Assembly (NCBI RefSeq): GCF_002161235.1 | Contig: NZ_NFHE01000011.1 | Location: forward strand, 24,162-88,161 | Source of the DNA: Pseudoflavonifractor sp. An85 | Lineage (GTDB): Bacteria > Bacillota > Clostridia > Oscillospirales > Oscillospiraceae | Direction of reading: 5' to 3' | DNA: 64,000 nucleotides | The notes under the pieces: generated by a model | Databases searched by the model: none | What the model was told of the DNA's origin: nothing | What the model saw: the letters and a program-made list of their open reading frames with translations, nothing else | Position numbers and translations under genes: made by a program | Shown here: piece after piece, positions 52,997 to 60,189 of the stretch | How positions within the stretch are numbered: the first letter of the stretch is position 1 | Layout of the letters: each line of letters opens with the position of its first letter

Positions 52997-54025
52997 TTAA
53001 TTTTGCGTTTGTAATTTTGTTTGTAAAAGATGTGAGAAGTAGGTGTCCACAGCGGTGTCCACCTCTGTGCGCTTATGCTCCATGGTGTGCTGATAGACGG
53101 CCTTTAGCATATTGTCGGTGGCGTGACCCATACGCTCCTGGGCGTATCGGTTGGGGATGCCGAGGGCCAGCATGATGGAGGCGTTGGCGTGGCGCAGATC
53201 GTGGAAACGGTAGTGAGGAAGACCAAGCTTTTCACACAAGCGGGAAAATGCCTTGTACATTGCTTGTCCAGAGAGGTGCACCAGATACTCGTCTGTCTTA
53301 GGCTGGCGCTGGATAATCTCCAAGAGCTGGGGCGGGAGGTGGAGCCGACGATCTCCAGCGGTGGTCTTGGTTCCTTTGACTGCTGGGCCGTGATCGCCCT
53401 CCACAATGGCCTGTTTGACATGAAGCGTATCACCGGAAATACAGTCCCAGGTTAGGCCGCGAATTTCAGAGGCTCGGAGACCTAGCCAGACGGCCAGATA
53501 AATGGGTAACTCCATTCGAGTGCCAGAGCAACCGGAGAGGATGACCTGTATGTGCTCGGGTGTGGGAATGGAAATCTCGGCCTTTTGCTTTTGCGGTAGA
53601 GTGGTGTGCAAAGTAAAGTCCGGACGATAAGTGGCAAGCGTGGCAGAGAGAAGGCCGTGAGCGTTACGGACTGACTTGGAAGATTTGGTTTTAGCCATGC
53701 TGTTGACCGCTCTTTGCACCTGCTCCTGGGTGAGGGAGGACACATGAATGGGCATGAGTTCCTGGAAGGCGTTGGCCCTGATGCGGCGATATCCGGCCAC
53801 AGTGGCGGGAGATAGAACGGCGTCCTTGGATTCAATATAGCGATTGATGGCATCTCCTACGGTGAGGGGAATCTGCTTCTCACGCTTGGCCCCGGCTTTG
53901 ACAGCAGCGGCAGCGGCCAGGGCTTTTTTCTCGGTGGGCTCGGTGATGGAGATGCGGCGCCCACCAACCATCACCACCACATTCCAGTTGCCAGAGGGGA
54001 GCTTCTTAGGCGTTGGGAGTTTCAT
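52997..54025 (-). CDS. int: Phage tyrosine integrase
   Basis: A 342-aa tyrosine recombinase. N-terminal arm-binding domain (1-50), SAM-like core-binding domain (about 52-140) and catalytic domain with Arg184 (LGLRASEIRGLTW), His275-x-x-Arg278 (HDLRHANAS), His301 (MGHATDNM) and Tyr311 (AVYQHT). All catalytic residues are present. The ATG at 54025 has GAGGTG upstream; the longer frame start is not needed. The 180 bases to the next gene hold no clear element. Confidence 0.95.
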   Translation of the reverse strand: MKLPTPKKLPSGNWNVVVMVGGRRISITEPTEKKALAAAAAVKAGAKREKQIPLTVGDAINRYIESKDAVLSPATVAGYRRIRANAFQELMPIHVSSLTQEQVQRAVNSMAKTKSSKSVRNAHGLLSATLATYRPDFTLHTTLPQKQKAEISIPTPEHIQVILSGCSGTRMELPIYLAVWLGLRASEIRGLTWDCISGDTLHVKQAIVEGDHGPAVKGTKTTAGDRRLHLPPQLLEIIQRQPKTDEYLVHLSGQAMYKAFSRLCEKLGLPHYRFHDLRHANASIMLALGIPNRYAQERMGHATDNMLKAVYQHTMEHKRTEVDTAVDTYFSHLLQTKLQTQN

Positions 54026-54205
54026 GGACGACACCTCACAAAAACAGAATGGGCATATTATGCACAAATTTTACACCGGACATGAAATGGAGTCAATAAA
54101 AAATCAGGAGCGGGACACCAGACGGTGCGCCGCTCCCTACAAAAGTCATGAGAAATGTCATTACTTTTCAATCTACAATCATGATAGCCGGGAAATACAG
54201 CTCTG

Positions 54206-54643
54206 TCAACCGTAACAACTACTGCACGGGGAATAGTCGTGGGATTTTGCATACTCATAACTAACGGGACGTGAATCGTGGCCTGACAGCTGGAAACAGT
54301 CTTCTTTGTGATAGTGGGTACCATATGTGGTGACCCAGACCATATTATCAACATAGTCATAAAACTCGTCATAAAATTCAGACCTTGTTCCGCCGGATGA
54401 ACCGGAAGAAGATGCTCCTGAATTACCGCCACCAGAAGTAAAATCAGAACCTACTCGGCAATCGAGATACCCTTTGTTATAGCCAGCTGTATATTGGCGG
54501 CGTGCATACAGCACACATTCCTCAGCCAGAGACTCGACGGCGTAGTTACAACCTTGGTTGTAGGCGTAGTAGTGTGAGGTGCATAGAGCAGCTATAACGA
54601 GGGAAAATAACCGGAGAATCCAGTTGGGTTTATGATTTTTCAT
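54206..54643 (-). CDS. Small secreted/membrane-anchored protein with Cys/His C-terminal motif
   Basis: A 145-aa protein. An N-terminal hydrophobic segment (about 8-28) acts as signal or anchor. A Ser/Gly linker (about 66-88) leads to a C-terminal motif YHKEDCFQLSGHDSRPVSYEYAKSHDYSPCSSC. This matches a pattern seen at the ends of many Firmicute surface proteins (YHxxxCxxL ... GYxPCxxC), probably metal-binding. It lies in the lysogeny module, 24 bases after the J-domain gene, and is probably expressed in the lysogen. Function unknown. Confidence 0.7.
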   Translation of the reverse strand: MKNHKPNWILRLFSLVIAALCTSHYYAYNQGCNYAVESLAEECVLYARRQYTAGYNKGYLDCRVGSDFTSGGGNSGASSSGSSGGTRSEFYDEFYDYVDNMVWVTTYGTHYHKEDCFQLSGHDSRPVSYEYAKSHDYSPCSSCYG

Positions 54644-54667
54644 ACGACCAATCCTTGAAGCAAGATT

Positions 54668-55531
54668 TTAAAATTCTGAACCGTCAATAGTAGATACTGC
54701 AAGATTTCCACCATCTTGCAAGTATAGCTCGACAGTCCATCCATACACATAGTCGCCGTATTCTTCAAAAAGGAAATCGTCGTCAGCCTTGTAGTACTTG
54801 GTATCTGAACCAAACAAAAATTCCTCACCATACCAAGTATCGCCATGAGCGTAATACAGCTCGTAACAACCAAAGTCAACGTCTATATTCACGGAACGCC
54901 CGCCGTATACAAAGACTGAACAAACATCTCTGTGAGAATACTTGTCCTTTAGCTTAACAAGATAATAGCCATCACCACGGGTCTCAATGGTTAGAGGGGC
55001 ATCGTAACGATAAAACACGCTGTCCAGAATTTTGCCGCTCCCGGGAAGAACCTGGGGGAGTGGCTGGGATTCCGTTGCGGATGGCTGTGGAGAAAAACGA
55101 GAAACACCGGCTGAAATGCAAAGAACAAGGATAAGCACAGCTGAAATAACGAGAACGTTTATGAGGGTGGCTTTTGAAGAACGATACAGACGTTCCTTTT
55201 GGCGCTGCTCCTGATCGTGTGAATAGCGAGGTGGGGGTGGTTGGCAATCGGCCTTTTCGTCGGGTGCCTCAGGGGCTGCTGTTGTCTCGTCATTCGCTTT
55301 TGCGGATGTCCAGGCGGTGAAGTTAGGAATGGTTTTATCGTAAATCCGCCGCTTTTCGGGAGAAGACAAAACAGAGTACGCCTCGTTGAGCTGTGCGGAT
55401 TTGACTTTAGCTACTTCCGGAGGACCAGTAAATACATCGGGATGAAAGAACTTGATTTGAGCTATGTAGGCGGCTTTGATTTCGCCCTGCGTGGCTGTAA
55501 CTGGAACGCCAAGAACATCGTAATAAGTCAT
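54668..55531 (-). CDS. Membrane-anchored J-domain protein
   Basis: A 287-aa protein. The N-terminal J-domain (1-65: TYYDVLGVPVTATQGEIKAAYIAQIKFFHPDVF ... LNEAYSVLSSPEKRRIYD) retains the HPD motif (30-32), so it could stimulate a DnaK ATPase. One membrane helix follows (about 122-143), then a C-terminal domain rich in Tyr and Asp (about 165-287), outside the cell if the J-domain is inside. It sits between repressor and integrase with the 145-aa protein, the usual place for lysogenic-conversion or exclusion genes. Confidence 0.82.
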   Translation of the reverse strand: MTYYDVLGVPVTATQGEIKAAYIAQIKFFHPDVFTGPPEVAKVKSAQLNEAYSVLSSPEKRRIYDKTIPNFTAWTSAKANDETTAAPEAPDEKADCQPPPPRYSHDQEQRQKERLYRSSKATLINVLVISAVLILVLCISAGVSRFSPQPSATESQPLPQVLPGSGKILDSVFYRYDAPLTIETRGDGYYLVKLKDKYSHRDVCSVFVYGGRSVNIDVDFGCYELYYAHGDTWYGEEFLFGSDTKYYKADDDFLFEEYGDYVYGWTVELYLQDGGNLAVSTIDGSEF

Positions 55532-55581
55532 ACGAACACACCCCCTTTTTCATCAATATACCATGACAACCAAAGATTGAC

Positions 55582-55618
55582 AAGACAAAAGCCAGGCGTA
55601 AAGCCTGGCTTTTGTCTT
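55582..55618. terminator. Terminator between repressor and J-domain gene
   Basis: AAGACAAAAGCCAGGC-GTAAA-GCCTGGCTTTTGTCTT, perfect stem directly after the repressor stop, with T-rich sequence on both strands. The J-domain gene therefore needs its own promoter or read-through. Confidence 0.85.
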
Positions 55619-56122
55619 TTAGTCACCTGCGGCCTTTTCGGCGTCGGTAATGGAACTGGAAAGATTCGATGTTTGGGAACTGGAGGCAGAGAGTGAGTTC
55701 CTTTTTTTATATTCCGCTTCCAGATCATCCACAGTTGGGGCCGGAGCGGGAGAGGATAGGGCAGAGGAAAGACGCTTGCGGAAGTGGTCCAGGACCGCCT
55801 GGCGGATGTCCTTGGGGAGCGTGAAATACGCCTTGATGATCTCCAGCTCCAGGGGATCACCTTCTCGCTCCAGGACATACTGAGTCAAATCGAAGGAATT
55901 GCTTGGGAGGTACATGGGACCGGTACCTGACCGTAGCCATTCCTCATTGACGTTGAACACACGGCAAATATCGGAGATTGTGCGGTCACTAGGGACGCTG
56001 TCAGGCTGCTTACTCAATTTTGAGATATAGGCTGGCGTAACATTGATTCTACGTGCAAACTCGCTCTTATTTAGTCGGTTATCGTCGGCAATTTTTATAA
56101 TCCTAGAAGCTATTGAATCCAA
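55619..56122 (-). CDS. Phage CI-like repressor (XRE family)
   Basis: A 167-aa protein. The N-terminal HTH (ADDNRLNKSEFARRINVTPAYISKLSKQPDSVPSDRTISDICRVFNVNEEWLRSG) is typical of phage repressors of the 'helix-turn-helix + EWLxxG' group. A coiled segment with LPKDIRQAVLDHFRKRL follows, and a Ser-rich tail. TTG at 56122 is chosen because AAGGAGGTGA lies 8 bases upstream; the GTG at 56131 falls inside that ribosome site. No peptidase domain, so it is not a LexA-type self-cleaving repressor. Confidence 0.87.
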   Translation of the reverse strand: MDSIASRIIKIADDNRLNKSEFARRINVTPAYISKLSKQPDSVPSDRTISDICRVFNVNEEWLRSGTGPMYLPSNSFDLTQYVLEREGDPLELEIIKAYFTLPKDIRQAVLDHFRKRLSSALSSPAPAPTVDDLEAEYKKRNSLSASSSQTSNLSSSITDAEKAAGD

Positions 56123-56145
56123 AGTAATCACCTCCTTCGAACTTT

Positions 56146-56247
56146 ATTATACACGGAGGAAAAGAAAAATCAAGATTATTTTAAACTGGGTTGAAACTAC
56201 GTATTGACAACTAAACCTAGTTGATATATAGTTAAACCAAGTTAAAG
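56146..56247. promoter_or_regulatory. Prophage immunity region: divergent promoters and three operators
   Basis: Leftward promoter: TTGATT (56173-56168), TATAAT (56151-56146), spacer 16. Rightward promoter: TTGACA (56204-56209), TATAGT (56227-56232), spacer 17. Three similar 15-base sites of form TAAAC-N3-GTT lie at 56181-56195, 56211-56225 and 56233-56247, two of them overlapping the rightward promoter: the classical repressor/Cro switch layout. Confidence 0.8.
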
Positions 56248-56259
56248 GAGGTGAGCGCC

Positions 56260-56421
56260 ATGAACGAAATGAAAATCATGATCATGCGGGACGAGCAGGG
56301 GGAGGTGCAGAGCCTCCTGGAGACCCTGGGCGACATGAACGAGGCCCAGAAGAAGGACATGCTGGTATTCTTCCAGGGCGTTGCCTTTGGCCGGATGCTG
56401 GCAGAGCGGCAGGCCGTTTGA
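56260..56421 (+). CDS. Small early phage protein, 53 aa
   Basis: First gene right of the switch: MNEMKIMIMRDEQGEVQSLL ... AEEARQ-like C terminus ending FGRMLAERQAV. AAAGGAGGTGAG ends 6 bases before the ATG. Helical and charged; no family recognised. A HTH gene follows at 56454. Confidence 0.7.
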   Translation: MNEMKIMIMRDEQGEVQSLLETLGDMNEAQKKDMLVFFQGVAFGRMLAERQAV

Positions 56422-56453
56422 GCGGCCTGCCAAAAAAGAAAAGGGGTGTGACT

Positions 56454-56720
56454 ATGCCAACAGTCTATTTAACTAAGGAGGCCAAGGAGGCCGCCAAGCG
56501 GGGGGAGATGTCCCGGGCACTGGGGGATGCATTGGCCCTGAAAAAGCACAGAGAGAGAAAAAGCGTGGATGAGCTGGCCAAGGAGGCCGGAGTGGCCAGA
56601 AGCTCTATGGACAAGCTGCTTCGCGGCGAGAATGTCCGGGTGGAGGTGCTCTCCATGTGGAAGATCTTAGAGATGGCGGGGATGTCCGTTAAGAGAAATA
56701 AGGGGGACACGGTATGTTGA
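56454..56720 (+). CDS. Cro-like XRE helix-turn-helix protein
   Basis: An 88-aa protein with HTH MSRALGDALALKKHRERKSVDELAKEAGVARSSMDKLLRGENVRVEVLSMWKILEMAGM. The second early gene, a natural Cro/antirepressor candidate acting at the switch. AAGGGGTG precedes the ATG at 56454; the open frame upstream overlaps the 53-aa gene and is not used. Confidence 0.8.
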   Translation: MPTVYLTKEAKEAAKRGEMSRALGDALALKKHRERKSVDELAKEAGVARSSMDKLLRGENVRVEVLSMWKILEMAGMSVKRNKGDTVC

Positions 56721-57343
56721 TTCAGGAATTTACCGATATGACCGGCTTCGAGCCTACTCCGGAGGAGTTCCAAGAGATCGAGTCAGAGTACTACCGCTTT
56801 GACGGGGACAAGCAGGCGTTCTGCAAGGACTTCGTGGAGCGGAGCGGGGAGAAGCAAGTGTATGCCCGCCGGGCCGAGTACATCAAAGAGCTGTACAGCC
56901 GGCTGATGGATCAGGAGAAGGAATACACCGCCAAGCTGAACAAGCTGGAAGAGGCGTACGCAGAGCAGATACTCAAGTTGACCGCCCGGGTGGCGCAGCT
57001 CCAGGAGGAGCTGGATCGGGAGATGGAATGGAGACCTGCGGACAATGTGGGCACCCATATGAGCCAAGAGGAATATGAAGACCTGGCAAAGCACGGTCAC
57101 AAGCTGGGCTTAGAAGATACAATCAAGCTGATTGCCACGGAATTTGGCTTTGCGCCGGGCCGTCTCGAGATCAAAGACGAGGCCGCTACCTATGAGGTGA
57201 ATAAGTATCGCAAATTCAGGGTGAAGGACGAGCTGGAGCGGCCACCGGTGTATTCCTCTACCGACTGGAACTACATCCGATTCGACTGCGCTGGGATCCA
57301 GTACGAGATGATCAACGGGGAGCTGGTGAGGTATGAAGACTAA
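56714..57343 (+). CDS. Phage protein of unknown function with coiled coil
   Basis: A 209-aa protein. An N-terminal acidic part (EFTDMTGFEPTPEEFQEIESEYYRFDGDKQAFCKDFV) is followed by a coiled coil (about 60-105) and a C-terminal globular part. The opening words are common in early genes of clostridial prophages, but no function is known to me. Overlaps the previous gene by 7 bases. Confidence 0.75.
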   Translation: MLIQEFTDMTGFEPTPEEFQEIESEYYRFDGDKQAFCKDFVERSGEKQVYARRAEYIKELYSRLMDQEKEYTAKLNKLEEAYAEQILKLTARVAQLQEELDREMEWRPADNVGTHMSQEEYEDLAKHGHKLGLEDTIKLIATEFGFAPGRLEIKDEAATYEVNKYRKFRVKDELERPPVYSSTDWNYIRFDCAGIQYEMINGELVRYED

Positions 57344-57686
57344 GCTGAGCATGGCCATCAGGGCGGGCACAAAAGGCGGGAGCGCAGTCCTGAGCCTGAT
57401 GGGGGATGACATTGCGGCTGTCATGGACACCCTGCATGATGTGGCGGTAAAAGTCGGACAGTGGGCAGATCTCCCCCCGGCATCGGTTTTGCTGACGGTC
57501 GCAACACTGCTCACAGTGGAGGAATATCAGGCACGAAAGGCGGCGGAAAGTCTTGGAGGACGAGAAGAGAAAAGCGGAGATCAGGAAACTAGCCAGGCTG
57601 ATCTTCCAGCTGGCCAGGGAGTTGCACACAACGCCGGAGAAGGTGCTGGAGAGGCTGACAAAGGACTGAGGGAGGAAAGAAACTGA
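57333..57686 (+). CDS. Phage small protein with a frame switch near 57540
   Basis: The frame from the ATG at 57333 runs 117 codons. Its first ~70 codons have the G/C-ending codons of the neighbours; after about 57540 the third positions become mixed, while the next frame (57541-57669) shows strong G/C-ending use and encodes a convincing helix, EDEKRKAEIRKLARLIFQLARELHTTPEKVLERLTKD. Either the gene is frameshifted (by mutation or programmed +1 shift) or a second small gene starts near the TTG at 57553. Function unknown. Confidence 0.6.
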   Translation: MKTKLSMAIRAGTKGGSAVLSLMGDDIAAVMDTLHDVAVKVGQWADLPPASVLLTVATLLTVEEYQARKAAESLGGREEKSGDQETSQADLPAGQGVAHNAGEGAGEADKGLREERN

Positions 57687-57886
57687 TGAAGAAAAGAAAA
57701 AGCAGAAGGCTTGAATGGGCCCGATATGTAGTGGCATGTACGGCGATACTCACTGTGGCATGGCTTGTGGTTACGCTGGCGGTTATGGCTTTCACGAAAG
57801 CGTGGGCTGAAGAGCCGAGGCCGGAACCTACCAGAGCACAGATGGAAATTGCAGCGGAAACGCTGGAACAACTGAAAGGAGAATGA
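57686..57886 (+). CDS. Small single-span membrane protein
   Basis: A 66-aa protein: basic N terminus MKKRKSRRLEWARY, one hydrophobic helix (about 15-38), then an acidic tail. GGAGG precedes the ATG. Unknown phage protein. Confidence 0.7.
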   Translation: MKKRKSRRLEWARYVVACTAILTVAWLVVTLAVMAFTKAWAEEPRPEPTRAQMEIAAETLEQLKGE

Positions 57887-57889
57887 ACG

Positions 57890-58174
57890 ATGAACTTGGA
57901 AAAGGGACAGCAGTGGGAGATGGACCTGTACGAGCGGGCCGTGGCGATCATGGGGGAGGATGGGGTACACACCTATGCTACCAATGCAATGGTTATGCTG
58001 CGCAGAGGGCTGGCCGACTGCGTTGGCGAGGACCGGCTGAAGAAGGTAGCGAAGTACCGGGCCTCTGTGGAGATCGCCCTCAACCTCCTGCACGTTCTTA
58101 TGGGTGATGTCTCTGAGGAGGAGATGCAGGGATTGGAGGAGCTGGAAGAAATGGTGTGTGCGTGTGAAGACTGA
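57890..58174 (+). CDS. Phage protein of unknown function
   Basis: A 94-aa, mainly helical acidic protein (MNLEKGQQWEMDLYERAVAIMGEDGVHTYATNAMVMLRRGLAD...). AAAGGAG lies 8 bases before the ATG. No family recognised. An overlapping frame from 57883 is a shadow. Confidence 0.72.
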   Translation: MNLEKGQQWEMDLYERAVAIMGEDGVHTYATNAMVMLRRGLADCVGEDRLKKVAKYRASVEIALNLLHVLMGDVSEEEMQGLEELEEMVCACED

Positions 58175-58352
58175 TATCTTTGACATTCCCGCCCGCCGCT
58201 GTAAGCGGTGCGGCGGGATACTCACAAGCGAACAAGGGCTGCGGGACGGGTATGGGTCCTGCTGCCTGAAGAAGATGAAAGAAGAAGCGGCTGAAGCCAA
58301 AATGAGAAAGAATCAGATCAGCTTCTTTGACAGAGAGGGGGAAACGAAGTGA
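58164..58352 (+). CDS. DUF6011-like zinc-ribbon protein
   Basis: About 62 aa: KTDIFDIPARRCKRCGGILTSEQGLRDGYGSCCLKKMKEE, a small zinc-binding motif (CxxC ... CC) like DUF6011 proteins of actinobacterial and clostridial phages. GTG at 58164 overlaps the previous gene by 11 bases; GTG at 58158 is an alternative. Confidence 0.7.
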   Translation: MKTDIFDIPARRCKRCGGILTSEQGLRDGYGSCCLKKMKEEAAEAKMRKNQISFFDREGETK

Positions 58353-58564
58353 AAAAGAGGTACAAGGTGACTCACCCGACGCTGGGTGAGTCCGTTGTCG
58401 TTGCAGCGGACAAGCTGGGGGCCGTCAGCGCCGCCGCCAAGAACTGGGGCGTGGCGTGGACTAGCATTGCCAGGCAATGTGAGTTTGAAGTGCTGGGGGA
58501 GGCGGTGAAGGGTGAAAAGCCCAAGACGGTCACCAGGAGAAAAGGAAAGACAGTGTCTGGCTGA
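58349..58564 (+). CDS. Small phage protein, 71 aa
   Basis: MKKRYKVTHPTLGESVVVAADKLGAVSAAAKNWGVAWTSIARQCEFEVLGEAVK, basic tail. GTG start in a 4-base overlap with the preceding gene (GTGA). Possibly DNA-binding given the AAxxWGVxWTSIAR helix; not recognised. Confidence 0.7.
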   Translation: MKKRYKVTHPTLGESVVVAADKLGAVSAAAKNWGVAWTSIARQCEFEVLGEAVKGEKPKTVTRRKGKTVSG

Positions 58565-58739
58565 CTTCTCCCGCTCCTGCGAGGGGTGTGAACATGTCCG
58601 GGCAGAGGATTGGGGAAATGGGCGGATCTGCAACCGCTGTTTTGCTCCTGGAAGATACATGGGGTATGCAGTGGGAGTGAATCAGTTTCGGCCCTATATC
58701 CCGGCATGGTGTCCGAAGAAGAAAGGGAAAGCGACATGA
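58557..58739 (+). CDS. Small Cys-rich phage protein (start uncertain)
   Basis: A zinc-type pattern CEGCEHV ... ICNRCFAPGRYMGYAVG in 60 to 75 aa. The frame has no ATG near its start: a GTG at 58512 lies well inside the previous gene, while a CTG at 58557 has AAAGGAAAG upstream. The CTG is given tentatively. Confidence 0.55.
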   Translation: MADFSRSCEGCEHVRAEDWGNGRICNRCFAPGRYMGYAVGVNQFRPYIPAWCPKKKGKAT

Positions 58740-58939
58740 AGAAAAGAACCAATGTGTTTGTGCAGATGGGGGAGCGGGTGCGCAGAATTCCGCGCACCAT
58801 TACATGCGCAGTGGAAAAAGCACAACGGCCGCTGGAGGGCCGGGTGGTGTACATCCACCCGAAGGGCAGATTTCATACCGTGGAGTTTTCCACGATGAGA
58901 GAACCGATACGGGAGAGCTTCTCCGGAATCATGAAGTAA
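58736..58939 (+). CDS. Small basic phage protein, 67 aa
   Basis: MKKRTNVFVQMGERVRRIPRTITCAVEKAQRPLEGRVVYIHPKGRFHTVEFSTM, a short beta-rich basic protein. ATGA overlap with the preceding gene and a GGG-type ribosome site support the start. Not recognised. Confidence 0.72.
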   Translation: MKKRTNVFVQMGERVRRIPRTITCAVEKAQRPLEGRVVYIHPKGRFHTVEFSTMREPIRESFSGIMK

Positions 58940-58951
58940 GGGGTGAATGGA

Positions 58952-59140
58952 ATGGCTAAGCAGAGATTGAAAAAGATGGTGATCACTGTCACGCCGCAGA
59001 CAGCTTATCACCTGCGGGAGATGGCGGGCATGTGCCACTACAAGAGCGTGGGCCGGGTGGTGGACAAGCTGGTCCGCGAGAAGCGGATCAGTATGAACGA
59101 GTGGAAGAGAGAGGGAGGGGCATGGAAGAAAAACGGATGA
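58952..59140 (+). CDS. Small RHH-like phage protein
   Basis: A 62-aa basic protein: KKMVITVTPQTAYHLREMAGMCHYKSVGRVVDKLVREKRI, similar in layout to ribbon-helix-helix DNA-binding proteins. AAGGGG precedes the ATG at 58952; GTG at 58943 is an alternative. Confidence 0.68.
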   Translation: MAKQRLKKMVITVTPQTAYHLREMAGMCHYKSVGRVVDKLVREKRISMNEWKREGGAWKKNG

Positions 59141-59304
59141 AGGACCGGTTCTTCTGCCGGAAGAATTGGGTCTGCTTTGAGACCTGCAGTGAATGTGATG
59201 TCCATGGAGAGTGCTTTATGTGCGTGTCGTGCGGAGACCCGGGGAAGTGCAGATCCTGTACAAGGTACTACGAAGGGATGGTGAAGGACAATGGGGAAGA
59301 GTGA
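59122..59304 (+). CDS. Small Cys-rich phage protein, 60 aa
   Basis: MEEKRMKDRFFCRKNWVCFETCSECDVHGECFMCVSCGDPGKCRSCTRYYEG. Eleven cysteines suggest at least two zinc sites. GGGAGGGG precedes the ATG; it overlaps both neighbours. Confidence 0.7.
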   Translation: MEEKRMKDRFFCRKNWVCFETCSECDVHGECFMCVSCGDPGKCRSCTRYYEGMVKDNGEE

Positions 59305-59818
59305 ACTGCAATATCCGCACATAAGAGCCAACATCGAACTGTGCCGAAAGCAGCTGTACGCCTTGCGCAGGGGTGAACGTGGCCAAACGGCAGTGATGTC
59401 TGTACCGCCCCAGGAGACGGATTTTGACATGCAATTCTCGGCCGCGTTTGACGAGCTGGAGGCCGCCAGGGCCTGTATTGACCAGTTATCAGAATCGCTT
59501 GACATGTTGGAAGACGCTAAGAAACGCATCAATGAGGCCTACTGGGTGGCCTGGGCACGAGACTTCCAGGAGCTTGGGACGCCAGAGAATGAGCGGCTGC
59601 ACGATGCACTCCAGGATGTAATGCTGGCCCTGAAGGGACAGATACACACCAAGCCGGAGCGGGCGGAAGCGGTCAAGATTGCCGAGAAAGAACTGGCCAG
59701 GGTTGAGAGGAGCTTAGCCGGGGCGAAGAAGCGAGGGGCACCAGCCAGGGACATCGAGAACCTGGAGAAGAAGGTGGCGTATAAAAGGCTGGTTTTGGCG
59801 TTGATGTGTAGGGAATGA
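59291..59818 (+). CDS. Phage coiled-coil protein, 175 aa
   Basis: A helical protein (HIRANIELCRKQLYALRRGERGQTAVMSVPPQETDFDMQFSAAFDELEAARACIDQLSESLDMLEDAKKRI ...). Heptad-like patterns over about 50-85 and 120-170. It starts inside the previous gene. Unknown function. Confidence 0.75.
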   Translation: MGKSELQYPHIRANIELCRKQLYALRRGERGQTAVMSVPPQETDFDMQFSAAFDELEAARACIDQLSESLDMLEDAKKRINEAYWVAWARDFQELGTPENERLHDALQDVMLALKGQIHTKPERAEAVKIAEKELARVERSLAGAKKRGAPARDIENLEKKVAYKRLVLALMCRE

Positions 59819-59848
59819 GCGATTGAGGAAGAAAGGAATGGGTGACAT

Positions 59849-60175
59849 ATGACAGCATTTGAAAAAATCACCGCCCAGCAGGGCGAAGAGGGAACGCCGG
59901 TATGGATGGTGGGCGAACAGCTGAAGGACATGATCCGGGATTGTCCAGGGTGGCAGGAGCTGGTGGACCAGGACCTGGAGAACGAGTCAATGAGCCTGGT
60001 TGAATGTGAGAAGAAGCTCAAGGCCTATGCGGACAAGCACAAAAAGAATGGCTTTGCCTGCGTGGTGCCCAGTGTGGCTGAGAAGATCATTCGGGACTTC
60101 TATGGGCTGACTGACGAGGCCAGGGGAGCAAAACACGGTGGCGGAAACATCATCAACCTGGCGGACTTCTTCTGA
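59849..60175 (+). CDS. PcfK-like protein
   Basis: A 108-aa protein resembling the PcfK family: an N-terminal helical part and CEKKLKAYADKHKKNGFACVVPSVAEKIIRDFYGLTDE. PcfK takes its name from plasmid pCF10, and the anti-CRISPR AcrIIA9 is a PcfK-like protein, but most relatives have no known function. It stands 14 bases before the pcfJ-like gene, the usual pairing. Confidence 0.7.
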   Translation: MTAFEKITAQQGEEGTPVWMVGEQLKDMIRDCPGWQELVDQDLENESMSLVECEKKLKAYADKHKKNGFACVVPSVAEKIIRDFYGLTDEARGAKHGGGNIINLADFF

Positions 60176-60189
60176 GGAGGGCGGCTAAA

